Shown: positions 17,253 through 24,921 of the stretch, one piece after another
How the letters are laid out: each line of letters starts with the position of its first letter
How positions within the stretch are numbered: the first letter of the stretch is position 1
The notes under the pieces: model-generated
What the model was told of the DNA's origin: nothing
Database searches by the model: none
The model's input: the letters and a program-made list of their open reading frames with translations, nothing else
Origin: JAXMCI01 sp046349435
Lineage (GTDB): Bacteria; Pseudomonadota; Alphaproteobacteria; Dongiales; Dongiaceae
DNA length: 64,000 nucleotides
Assembly: GCA_046349435.1 (NCBI GenBank)
Contig: JAXMCI010000002.1
Location: 321,108 to 385,107 of the forward strand
Direction of reading: 5' to 3'
Made by a program: the position numbers and the translations under genes

Positions 17253-17282
17253 GAGGGGGCGGGCGGCGAGGCCCGCCCCCTC
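17253..17282. terminator. Perfect 12-bp-stem hairpin after the binding-protein gene
   Basis: GAGGGGGCGGGC (17253-17264), a 6-nt loop and the exact reverse complement (17271-17282) lie between the binding-protein stop and the ATPase start. There is no U-run, so partial termination or 3'-end protection of the binding-protein mRNA is more likely than full termination. Confidence 0.7.
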
Positions 17283-17298
17283 GCTGCGAGAGCGGCCC

Positions 17299-18069
17299 AT
17301 GGATCCCCTGCTGCGCATCGTCGACCTGCACAAGCGCTTCGCCTCGCTCGAGGTGCTGTCCGGCGTCGACCTCGACGTGCAGCGCGGCGAGGTCGTCTCG
17401 ATCATCGGCCCGAGCGGCTCGGGCAAGACCACCCTGCTGCGCTGCATCAACTACCTGGAGAAGCCGAGCGCCGGCCGCATCTACATCGACGGCACGCTGA
17501 TCGGCGAGCGCCAGGCGGGCAACGGCAGCTACGTCCATCTCAGCGACCGCGAGCTGGCCAAGGAGCGGCGCGAGATCGGCTTCGTCTTCCAGCGCTTCAA
17601 CCTGTTCCCGCACCTGACGGCGCTGGAGAACGTCACCATCGCGCCGCGCAAGGTGCTGGGCGTGCCGCGCGCCGAGGCGGCCGCACGCGGCCGCGAGATG
17701 CTCGAGAAGGTCGGGCTCGGCCACAAGCTCGACGAATATCCCGAGCGGCTCTCCGGCGGCCAGCAGCAGCGCGTGGCGATCGCCCGCGTGCTCGCCATGC
17801 AGCCCAAGCTGATGCTGTTCGACGAGGCGACCTCGGCGCTCGACCCGGAGCTGATCGGCGAGGTGCTGCGCGTCATGCGCCAGCTCGCCGAGGAGGGCCG
17901 CACCATGGTCATCGTCACCCACGAGGTGAGCTTCGCGGGCGAGGTCTCCGACCGCATCGTCTTCATGGACGGCGGCAAGATCGTCGAGCAGGGCCCGCCC
18001 GCCGAGGTGCTCTACCGGCCGCAGCAGCCGCGCACCCAGGCCTTCCTCAGCCGCCTGCAGCAGCGGTAG
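17299..18069 (+). CDS. Amino-acid-type ABC transporter ATP-binding protein (GlnQ/HisP type)
   Basis: 256-residue ATPase. Walker A is GPSGSGKTT (37-45), the Q-loop is FVFQRFNLFPHLT, the signature LSGGQQQRVAIARVLA, Walker B LMLFDEATSALDPE and the switch histidine is in VIVTHE. FNLFPHLTALENV is typical of polar amino-acid transporters. It energises uptake through the two permeases encoded next. About 80 bp with a strong hairpin separate it from the binding-protein gene, and a family A palindromic repeat lies between it and the first permease, so subunit levels are probably set post-transcriptionally. Confidence 0.93.
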   Translation: MDPLLRIVDLHKRFASLEVLSGVDLDVQRGEVVSIIGPSGSGKTTLLRCINYLEKPSAGRIYIDGTLIGERQAGNGSYVHLSDRELAKERREIGFVFQRFNLFPHLTALENVTIAPRKVLGVPRAEAAARGREMLEKVGLGHKLDEYPERLSGGQQQRVAIARVLAMQPKLMLFDEATSALDPELIGEVLRVMRQLAEEGRTMVIVTHEVSFAGEVSDRIVFMDGGKIVEQGPPAEVLYRPQQPRTQAFLSRLQQR

Positions 18070-18100
18070 CGATGCGGGCGCCCCGGTCCCCTTGGTTCCG

Positions 18101-18162
18101 TCATCCCGGCGAAAGCCGGGATCCATGGTTCCACCTGTGCGATGCGGGCCGATGGATCCCGG
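18101..18162. repeat. Dispersed palindromic repeat, family A, partly decayed copy
   Basis: 18101-18126 matches 26 bp of the 2691-2720 arm exactly. The facing arm begins ATGGATCCCGG at 18152-18162 and then diverges. The open frame that appears to start the downstream permease at 18092 is caused by this repeat. Confidence 0.85.
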
Positions 18163-18181
18163 CGCTCGGAGTGCCCGCCTG

Positions 18182-18850
18182 ATGGAGCGCTTCTGGGCCG
18201 TCCTGGTCGAGAAGGGGCCGTACTTCCTCTCCCGCCTGCTCGGCGGGCTCGACACCACGATCATCGTCGCCATCGGCGCGCTGATCTTCGCGCTGATCTT
18301 CGGCCTGGTGGTCGCGCTGATGCGGCTGTCGCGGCACCGGCTGCTGCGCTGGCCGGCGATCGCCTATATCGAGTTCATCCGCGGCACGCCGGCGCTGGTC
18401 CAGCTCTTCGTCATCTATTTCGGCCTGCCGGACGCCGGCGTCACGCCCTCGCCGCTGCAGGCGGCGATCATCGGGCTCGGCGTCAACGGCGCCGCCTACC
18501 TGGCGGAGATCTACCGCGCCGGCATCGAGGCGATCCATCGCGGCCAGATGGAGGCGGCGCTGACGCTGGGCATGACCCCGGCGCGCGCCATGCAGTACAT
18601 CATCCTGCCGCAGGCCGTGCGCACCATGCTGCCGCCGATGACCAGCTTCGCCATCAACCTGCTCAAGGACACCGCGCTGGTCTCGGTGGTGGCGGCCCCG
18701 GAGATCATGTTCTACGCCCGCAACCTGGTGACCGAGAGCATCCAGAGCGCGCATGTCTACCTGATCGCCGGCGCCATCTATCTCTGCATGACGATCCCGC
18801 TCTCCCGCGTGGCGGCGGCGCTGGAGCGCGCCAAGCGGGCCTGGAACTGA
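18182..18850 (+). CDS. Amino-acid-type ABC transporter permease (HisM/GlnP family), first copy
   Basis: 222 residues from ATG 18182, chosen because upstream sequence in this frame is palindromic repeat. The protein has the HisMQ-type topology: a first helix at about 20-45, then IEFIRGTPALVQLFVIYFG, the EAA-type loop (EAALTLGMTPARAMQYI) and a last helix near 190-210. It forms half of the membrane channel with the second permease 10 bp downstream. The ribosome site is weak (CGGAG), consistent with translation following readthrough from the ATPase message. Confidence 0.9.
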   Translation: MERFWAVLVEKGPYFLSRLLGGLDTTIIVAIGALIFALIFGLVVALMRLSRHRLLRWPAIAYIEFIRGTPALVQLFVIYFGLPDAGVTPSPLQAAIIGLGVNGAAYLAEIYRAGIEAIHRGQMEAALTLGMTPARAMQYIILPQAVRTMLPPMTSFAINLLKDTALVSVVAAPEIMFYARNLVTESIQSAHVYLIAGAIYLCMTIPLSRVAAALERAKRAWN

Positions 18851-18860
18851 CGCGCGGCCG

Positions 18861-19544
18861 ATGCCCGACCTGCCGCAGATCTATGCCGACAACATCGAGA
18901 GCTGGCTGCCGCAGCTGCTCGAGGCCTGCGTCGGCACGCTGCGGCTGGCCGCGGTGTCCTTCGTGCTGGCGGTGCTGGTCGGCCTGGTGATGGCGCTCGC
19001 CCGCACCGCGCGCAGCCGCGTGCTGCGCAGCGCCGCCGCCTGCTACATCGAGGTCGCCCGCGGCCTGCCGGCGCTGGTCATCCTCTACATCGTCTACTAC
19101 GTGCCGCCGCAGATGTTCCCCGGCGAGAGGTGGATGGCGCTGCCGGCCTTCGTCGCCGCCGTGGTCGGGCTCGCCATCCAGGGCGGCGCCATCCTCGCCG
19201 AGGTCTTCCGCTCCGGCATCGAGGCGCTGCACAAGGGCCAGAGCGAGGCGGCGCTGTCGCTCGGCATGACGCCGGCCAAGACGATGGCCTACATCATCCT
19301 GCCGCAGGCCCTGCGCATCGTGCTGCCGCCGGTCGGCAACTACGCCATCGGCCTGCTCAAGGACACCTCGGTCTGCGCGCTGATCGCCGCCCCCGAGCTG
19401 ATGCTGCGCGCCAAGGACCTCGCATCCTCCGACTTCGAGCCGATGGCCGTCTTCCTGCTCGCCGCGGCGCTCTACTTCGCGATGAGCTATCCGCTGTCGC
19501 TCGGCGTGCGCTACATGGAGGCGCGGCTCTCGCGCCACCGCTGA
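18861..19544 (+). CDS. Amino-acid-type ABC transporter permease (HisQ/GlnP family), second copy
   Basis: 227 residues, same topology as the preceding permease: IEVARGLPALVILYIVYYV at about 57-75, and the cytoplasmic coupling loop EAALSLGMTPAKTMAYIILPQALR about 130-153. The two permeases are clearly related (compare EAALTLGMTPARAMQYI upstream) and would form a heterodimer. Together with the binding protein and ATPase this completes a four-gene importer. The gene ends 36 bp before the enolase-superfamily gene, which is probably in the same transcript. Confidence 0.92.
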   Translation: MPDLPQIYADNIESWLPQLLEACVGTLRLAAVSFVLAVLVGLVMALARTARSRVLRSAAACYIEVARGLPALVILYIVYYVPPQMFPGERWMALPAFVAAVVGLAIQGGAILAEVFRSGIEALHKGQSEAALSLGMTPAKTMAYIILPQALRIVLPPVGNYAIGLLKDTSVCALIAAPELMLRAKDLASSDFEPMAVFLLAAALYFAMSYPLSLGVRYMEARLSRHR

Positions 19545-19580
19545 CCCCCCGTCCGCCCACACCCCCCGAGGAACCACCCG

Positions 19581-20777
19581 ATGAAGATCGTCAGCCTGGA
19601 GGCCATCCCGGTCCGCATCCCCTACAAGCATGTCGAAGCCTCCTCGGTGATCGCGCGCGGCGGCGTCGCCGACGTGCTGGTCAAGCTGACCACCGACGAG
19701 GGGCTGGTCGGCTGGGGCGAGTGCACGCGGGCGGCCGACACGCCCGGCATCGAGAGCGCGGTGAGGGCGATGGCGCCGCTGGTGATCGGCCGCGACCCCT
19801 GGGAGAAGGAGCAGCTGCACCGCGACCTGGCGATCCCGGCGCTCTGGGCCTTCCAGCCGATGACCGGCAACTTCGCCTATGCCGGCATCGACATGGCGCT
19901 GTGGGACCTCTGCGGCAAGATCGCCGGCCAGCCGCTCTACAAGCTGCTCGGCGGCGCGCTGCGCGACGAGGTCGACTACTACTACTACCTGGAATGGGGC
20001 ACGCCGCGCGAGCTCGAGCGCCAGGGCAGGGACGGCATCAAGCGCGGCTACCGCGCCTTCTACATGAAGGTCGGCGTCGACGAGGCGCGCGAGGAGGCGA
20101 TGCTCGAGGCGCTGCGCGGCGCGATCGGCCCGGCCGGGCTGATCCGCATCGACGCCAACCAGGCCTGGAGCCAGCCCCAGGCGCTGCGCATCCTCGAGCG
20201 CTGGCACGAGCGCTACGTCATCGACTTCGCCGAGGCGCCGGTGCGCATCGACCCGGTCGAGAACATGCTCGACCTGCGCCGCAAGGTGAAGGCGCCGCTC
20301 TGCGTCAACGAGGGCATGTGGCGCGAGGCCGACGCCTACCGGATGATCAAGAGCCGCTGCGGCGACTATCTCTGCTACTCGCCCTACTGGGTCGGCTCGC
20401 TGCTGCGCTTCCACCAGCTCAACTGGGCGGCCCATCTCGAGGGCTGGCTGGTCTGCAAGCACACCCACGGCGAGTACGGGCTGGCCGCGGCGGCGGCGCA
20501 CCACGCCATGCTGGCGGCGCCCAACACCGGCCTCGGCAACCAGCAGACCGCGCAGATCATGGAGGACGACATCCTCACCGCCCCGATCCCGATCGTCGAC
20601 CGGCCGCGCTGGGGCCGCATCGAGGGGCCGGGCCTCGGCGTCGAGGTTGACGAGGACAAGGTCGGCCGCTTCCACGCCGACTACCGCGCGCACGGCGACT
20701 ACCCGACATATCCGCCGCATCTCGCCGGCGGCGGCACGGCCGCGCCCGCCAGGCCGCGCGGACGTGCCCGGCGATAG
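19581..20777 (+). CDS. Mandelate racemase/muconate lactonizing (enolase superfamily) enzyme, substrate unknown
   Basis: 398 residues. The N-terminal capping domain ends near residue 130 (FAYAGIDMALWDLCGKIAGQPLYKLLGG), followed by the beta-barrel with the catalytic lysine in FYMKVGVD, metal ligands in RIDANQAW and DFAEAP, then NEGMW, and a barrel-end histidine in CKHTHGEYGLA. These enzymes abstract a proton alpha to a carboxylate; products range from dehydrated sugar acids to epimerised dipeptides. The gene follows a complete ABC importer, so its substrate is probably what that importer brings in. The last 20 residues are basic and look unstructured. A specific dehydratase or racemase assignment would be a guess. 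Confidence 0.88.
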   Translation: MKIVSLEAIPVRIPYKHVEASSVIARGGVADVLVKLTTDEGLVGWGECTRAADTPGIESAVRAMAPLVIGRDPWEKEQLHRDLAIPALWAFQPMTGNFAYAGIDMALWDLCGKIAGQPLYKLLGGALRDEVDYYYYLEWGTPRELERQGRDGIKRGYRAFYMKVGVDEAREEAMLEALRGAIGPAGLIRIDANQAWSQPQALRILERWHERYVIDFAEAPVRIDPVENMLDLRRKVKAPLCVNEGMWREADAYRMIKSRCGDYLCYSPYWVGSLLRFHQLNWAAHLEGWLVCKHTHGEYGLAAAAAHHAMLAAPNTGLGNQQTAQIMEDDILTAPIPIVDRPRWGRIEGPGLGVEVDEDKVGRFHADYRAHGDYPTYPPHLAGGGTAAPARPRGRARR

Positions 20778-20963
20778 CCGCAGATGTAGCTGTCTTTGAC
20801 ACTCCCGCCCCTCCGCTCGCGGGTGAGTGTCGACGCCTCTGACAGTCCCTGCCTCGCGGCATCTTTCCCTGCAATGCCGGCTCCGGCAGAAGGAACTTAG
20901 CTTCCTCGCGGCCGGTTCTCGGTGCTGGCTTGGCCGTTGACGGTCAGCAGGGCAGGGACGGGC

Positions 20964-21323
20964 ATGAGCCGGGATCCGATCATCTCGCGGCGGGCGTTCT
21001 GCGCCGCCGCACCGTTGCTGGCGGTTCGGCTGCAGCCCGGGCGGGCGGCGCTCTCCGCGTCCCTGGCCGCGCTCGTCGGCGATCCCGCGGCATGGCGCGC
21101 GGTGGGCCGGCGCCGGCTTGCCATGCACCCCGAGGAGACGAGGCGCGCGACGCTGCTCGCCGCGCTCGCCGACGGCTACCCCGCCGGCGCCCCGCTCGCC
21201 GCCCGGCGCGCCTGGTTCGTCGCCCGCTGTCGCGACGATTTCGCGGCTGGCCGGGTGGAGCGGGTGGAGGGCTGGGTGATGGCGCGAACCGAGCTGCGCC
21301 TGGCGGCGCTGCTCGCGCTCTAG
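20964..21323 (+). CDS. Small Tat-signal subunit preceding a GMC dehydrogenase
   Basis: 119 residues. ISRRAFCAAAPLLAV at about residues 6-20 is a twin-arginine signal, so the protein is exported folded. The rest is helical and hydrophilic, ending GWVMARTELRLAALLAL. It lies 11 bp upstream of the GMC flavoprotein gene, which has no signal of its own. Small Tat-signal subunits are known to carry flavoprotein subunits of membrane-bound sugar or gluconate dehydrogenases into the periplasm, and this arrangement fits that. No cytochrome c subunit is encoded nearby. The start ATG 20964 is preferred over 20922 because it places the arginine pair near the N-terminus. Confidence 0.7.
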   Translation: MSRDPIISRRAFCAAAPLLAVRLQPGRAALSASLAALVGDPAAWRAVGRRRLAMHPEETRRATLLAALADGYPAGAPLAARRAWFVARCRDDFAAGRVERVEGWVMARTELRLAALLAL

Positions 21324-21334
21324 GGCGGCGCGCC

Positions 21335-22933
21335 GTGCTGCTCGAAGCCCAGTCGCTGCCCGAGGGCCAGGTGCTGGCCGGCGACGTCGTGATCGTCGGT
21401 GGCGGGCCTGCCGGCATCGCCGCCGGGCTGGCGCTGGCGCGGGCCGGCCGCAAGGTCGTGCTGCTCGAGGCCGGCGGGCTGGCGGTCGACGCCGCCGCCC
21501 AGGAGCTCTATGCCGGCGAGAATGTCGGGGTGCCCTATTTCGACCTCGACATCACCCGGCTCCGGATGCTCGGCGGCTCGACCAACCACTGGGGCAACCA
21601 GGTCTCCGATTTCGAGCCGATCGACTTCGCGCGCCGCGACTGGATCCCGCACAGCGGCTGGCCGATCGACCGGGCCGCGCTGCAGCCCTGGTACGAGCGT
21701 GCCTTCCCCTTCCTCGATCTCGGCACCTGGGACCTCGACCGGCCGGCGCTGTGGCAGGCGCCCGCCGGGCCCTTCCGGCTTCCCGACCTCGCCGGCCGCC
21801 GCATCGCCACCAAGCTGTTCCGCCGCCGGGCGGAGGCGCTCCGGGTGGGCGAGCATCACCGCGACGCCCTGGTCGCCGAGCCGCGGCTCGCCCTCTGGCT
21901 GCAGGCCAGCGTCACCGAGATCGTGCTCGACCCCGGCGGCCGCGCGGTGGTCGCGCTGCGCGGCGTCACCGCGGCCGGCCGCCGCTTCACGGCGACCGGG
22001 GCCCAGTACGTGCTGGCCTGCGGCGGGCTGGAGAATCCGCGGCTGCTGCTCGCCAGCGACGCGGTGCAGGCGGGCGGCATCGGCAACGGCCGCGGCCTGG
22101 TCGGCCGCTTCTTCATGGACCATCTCAGGATCGAGAGCGGCATCCTGCTGCCGACCGATCCCGCGGCGCTCGCCGCCTATGCCGACAGCTTCGACCGCCC
22201 GGTCGACCGCTTCGCCAACCTCTACCTGACGCCGGCGGCGCAGCGCGAGAACGGCACGGCGGTGTTCCGCCTGAAGTTCTTCTCGCGCATGGAGGGCGAG
22301 ACCTCGCTCGGCTATCGCGGGGTCCGCGGCTTCCTCGCCGACCTCAAGGGCGGCCGCCCGCTCGACGGCTTCGGCACCCAGCTCGCCCGGATGATCGTCG
22401 ATCTCGACGGCATGGCGACCGGCCTCTATGCCGGGGTCGCCGGCCGGCGCGAGCTGCTCTGCGTCAGCGTCGTCGAGCAGGCGCCCAACCCGGACAGCCG
22501 GGTGACGCTGTCGGCCGAGCGCGACGCGCTCGGGATGCGGCGCATCCGCCTGGACTGGCGGCTCTCCGATCTCGACCGCCACAGCTTCGAGCGCGGCCGC
22601 GCCGTGGCCGCCGCCGAGCTGGCCGCCGCCGGGCTCGGCCGCGCCCGCCTCGACGACGCGCCGGAGGTCGCCGCCTGGTCCGGCATCGCCGCTGGCGCGT
22701 CGGCCTCGCCGACCGGCGCCTTCGAGGCCGGCCACCACCACACCGGCACCACCCGCATGGCCGACGACCCGTCCGCCGGCGTGGTCGATCGCGACGGACG
22801 GGTGTTCGGCGTCGACAACCTGTTCGTCGCCGGCAGCTCGACCTTCCCGACGCTCGGCAGCGCCAACCCGACGCTCACCATCGTCGCCCTGGCGCTGCGC
22901 CTCGCCGACCACCTCGCCAGGCTGGCCGCCTGA
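21335..22933 (+). CDS. GMC-family FAD oxidoreductase (sugar/alcohol dehydrogenase type)
   Basis: 532 residues from GTG 21335. DVVIVGGGPAGIAAGLALARAG (about 17-38) is the FAD dinucleotide-binding motif; LRMLGGSTNHWGNQV (around 80) is the flavin-contacting segment, and the C-terminal signature HHHTGTTRMADDP with SANPTLTIVALALRLADHL provides the active-site His and Asn of GMC enzymes. Such proteins oxidise alcohol or sugar hydroxyls and pass electrons to a cytochrome or quinone. It has no signal peptide and probably rides on the Tat-signal partner encoded upstream. The frame is open back to 20930, but that stretch overlaps the small subunit in another frame. Substrate unknown. Confidence 0.88.
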   Translation: MLLEAQSLPEGQVLAGDVVIVGGGPAGIAAGLALARAGRKVVLLEAGGLAVDAAAQELYAGENVGVPYFDLDITRLRMLGGSTNHWGNQVSDFEPIDFARRDWIPHSGWPIDRAALQPWYERAFPFLDLGTWDLDRPALWQAPAGPFRLPDLAGRRIATKLFRRRAEALRVGEHHRDALVAEPRLALWLQASVTEIVLDPGGRAVVALRGVTAAGRRFTATGAQYVLACGGLENPRLLLASDAVQAGGIGNGRGLVGRFFMDHLRIESGILLPTDPAALAAYADSFDRPVDRFANLYLTPAAQRENGTAVFRLKFFSRMEGETSLGYRGVRGFLADLKGGRPLDGFGTQLARMIVDLDGMATGLYAGVAGRRELLCVSVVEQAPNPDSRVTLSAERDALGMRRIRLDWRLSDLDRHSFERGRAVAAAELAAAGLGRARLDDAPEVAAWSGIAAGASASPTGAFEAGHHHTGTTRMADDPSAGVVDRDGRVFGVDNLFVAGSSTFPTLGSANPTLTIVALALRLADHLARLAA

Positions 22934-23242
22934 CTACAGGTCGGCGATCGCCGCGACCAGCGACAGCAGGGCGGCGAGGCCCAGCCAGAGCGCTGCCGCC
23001 GCGGCGGCGAAGCGGCGGCGGAATCCGGTCGCCGCATAGAGCGCCGCCGGCGCGATGCCGGCGAGCAGGAACAGGATCAGCGCGCCGCCGAGCGAGACCA
23101 GCAGGGTATGGGCGCGCCCGAGATCGGCGCCGTGCGCCCGCTGCACGGCGAGCGCGCCGGCATAGCACGCCGCGAAGATTGCCGCCGGCACACGCCACCC
23201 TGCCTTCGTCCACGCCACGATCGCTCTCCCGTGATGAACCAT
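22934..23242 (-). CDS. Small three-helix membrane protein, unknown function
   Basis: 102 residues from ATG 23242. Three hydrophobic segments are visible: about 17-33, 46-72 and 78-100, the last ending LVAAIADL at the stop. No family is recognised. Its stop codon abuts the GMC gene stop with no bases between, the genes being convergent. A longer frame from 23317 lacks a believable start region. Length and hydrophobicity suggest a real integral inner-membrane protein, but there is no motif from which to infer a job. Confidence 0.6.
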   Translation of the reverse strand: MVHHGRAIVAWTKAGWRVPAAIFAACYAGALAVQRAHGADLGRAHTLLVSLGGALILFLLAGIAPAALYAATGFRRRFAAAAAALWLGLAALLSLVAAIADL

Positions 23243-23367
23243 AGCAGCCCGCGAGGCTTTGCGGGAGCCGGGTCGGCGGTCCGCACCCGGTGGTTGCGGC
23301 TCGCGTCCACAGTGCATCGCTTGCCGGCGGTCGGCCCGGCCGGATAGGGTTTCCCCGAGGGGGGCTC

Positions 23368-23907
23368 GTGACGGGATCCAGGGCGACGCTGCACTTTGTC
23401 TGCGGGAAGGCGGCCTCCGGCAAGACGACGCTGGCGCGGGACCTGGCGGCGCGGCACGGCGCGGCGCTGTTCTGCGAGGACGAGTGGCTGACCCTCCTGG
23501 AGGCGTCGATCGTCGACCTCGGGTCGTTCGACGATCATGCGCGCCGCCTGCGATCGGCCCTGGCGCCCCATCTCGCCCAGCTGCTGCGCATCGGCACCTC
23601 CGTGGTGCTCGACTTCGCCGGCAACACGCCGGAAGAGCGCGGCTGGGTGCGGTCGATCTTCGAGGCGGCCGGCGCCGGGCATCGGCTGCACGTCATCCTG
23701 GCCTGCGATGGGCTGTGCAAGGCCCGCCTGCGCCAGCGCAACGAGACGAAGCCGGCCGGGCTCTACTTCGGGCCGGTGTCGGAAGCGCTGTTCGACGAGG
23801 TGACGCGGTACTTCGTACCGCCCGCCGACGCCGAGGGCTTCATGGTGACGAGCTACGACGCCGCGAGCGGCTGTACGGAAGAACTGCGGACAGGAGCATC
23901 AGGATGA
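23368..23907 (+). CDS. P-loop kinase-like ATPase (AAA_33/zeta-toxin-like)
   Basis: 179 residues from GTG 23368 with a strong GAGGGGGG ribosome site. Walker A is CGKAASGKTTLA near residue 12-23; a second conserved site, VVLDFAGNTPEERGW, matches the acidic strand of small-molecule kinases of the AAA_33 group. LRQRNETKPAG is a lid-type arginine region. Relatives phosphorylate small molecules, for example aminoglycosides or chloramphenicol, or UDP-sugars in the case of zeta toxins. No antitoxin gene is adjacent. Its stop overlaps the start of the oxidoreductase gene (ATGA), so the two are coexpressed. Function cannot be set more closely. Confidence 0.8.
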   Translation: MTGSRATLHFVCGKAASGKTTLARDLAARHGAALFCEDEWLTLLEASIVDLGSFDDHARRLRSALAPHLAQLLRIGTSVVLDFAGNTPEERGWVRSIFEAAGAGHRLHVILACDGLCKARLRQRNETKPAGLYFGPVSEALFDEVTRYFVPPADAEGFMVTSYDAASGCTEELRTGASG

Positions 23908-24920
23908 GAGCGATCGGCTACCGCCACCCCCGGCCCCTCGCCGACGAGGACGCCCTCGTCGAGCTCGATCTGCCGGCGCCCGAGCCCGGGCCGCGCGACC
24001 TGCGCGTCGCCGTCAAGGCGGTGTCGGTCAACCCGGTCGACGTCAAGCAGCGCGCCAGGGCCGCGCCGCCGGAGGGCACGGCGCGCGTGCTGGGCTTCGA
24101 CGCCGCCGGGGTGGTCGAGTCGGTCGGCGCCGAGGTCACCCTGTTCAAGCCCGGCGACGCGGTGTTCTACGCCGGCGCCATCGACCGGCCCGGCAGCAAC
24201 GCGGCGCTGCAGCTGGTCGACGAGCGCATCGTCGGGCCGAAGCCGCGCTCGCTCGGCTTCGCCGAGGCGGCCGCGCTGCCGCTGACCGCGCTGACCGCCT
24301 GGGAGCTGCTGTTCGACCGGCTCGGCGTGCCCTGCGGGCGCAAGACGGGCGGCGGCGCGCTGCTGGTGATCAACGGCGCCGGCGGGGTCGGCTCGATCCT
24401 GATCCAGCTGGCGCGCCGGCTGACCGGCCTCGCCGTCATCGCCACCGCCTCGCGGCCGGAAACCGTCGCCTGGGTGCGCGCGATGGGCGCCGCGCACGTC
24501 GTCGACCATCGCCGGCCGCTCGACGAGGGGCTGGCGGCGATCGGCATCCCGGCGGTCGAGTACGTCGCCGGGCTGACCGCGAGCGACGCCCACCTGCCGG
24601 CGATCGTCCGGGCGATCGCGCCGCAGGGCCGGCTGGCGCTGATCGACGACCCCGCGGAATTCGACATCGTGCCGCTCAAGCGCAAGAGCGTCTCGGTGCA
24701 TTGGGAGCTGATGTTCACCCGCTCGCTCTACGGCACGGCCGACATGATCGAGCAGCACCGCATCCTTGCCGAGGTGGCGGCGCTGGTCGATGCCGGGGTG
24801 CTGCGCACGACGATGACGGAGAATCTCGGGCCGCTGACCGTGGCCGGCCTGCGCCGCGCCCACGCCCTGGTCGAGAGCGGCCGGGCCATCGGCAAGACGG
24901 TGCTGGAGGGCTTCGCCTGA
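23904..24920 (+). CDS. Zinc-binding-alcohol-dehydrogenase-family quinone oxidoreductase-like protein
   Basis: 338 residues. The GroES-like N-terminal domain contains SVNPVDVKQRAR and LGFDAAGVVESVG, and the Rossmann domain carries INGAGGVGSILIQLARRLTG around residues 155-174. The catalytic zinc cysteines of true alcohol dehydrogenases are absent, which fits the zeta-crystallin/quinone oxidoreductase group (NADPH-dependent reduction of quinones or enones). The start overlaps the preceding kinase gene by 4 nt. The conserved SLYGTADMIEQHRIL near residue 275 is typical of the ZADH_N subgroup. The physiological substrate is unknown. Confidence 0.9.
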   Translation: MRAIGYRHPRPLADEDALVELDLPAPEPGPRDLRVAVKAVSVNPVDVKQRARAAPPEGTARVLGFDAAGVVESVGAEVTLFKPGDAVFYAGAIDRPGSNAALQLVDERIVGPKPRSLGFAEAAALPLTALTAWELLFDRLGVPCGRKTGGGALLVINGAGGVGSILIQLARRLTGLAVIATASRPETVAWVRAMGAAHVVDHRRPLDEGLAAIGIPAVEYVAGLTASDAHLPAIVRAIAPQGRLALIDDPAEFDIVPLKRKSVSVHWELMFTRSLYGTADMIEQHRILAEVAALVDAGVLRTTMTENLGPLTVAGLRRAHALVESGRAIGKTVLEGFA

Positions 24921-24921
24921 G

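Noticed and set aside
18705..21128. 807-codon minus-strand frame opposite the permease and enolase-superfamily genes
   Set aside because: No motifs, and it crosses three clear plus-strand genes.
23368..23907. Zeta-toxin of a toxin-antitoxin pair
   Set aside because: No small antitoxin gene adjoins it; it is coupled instead to an oxidoreductase gene.
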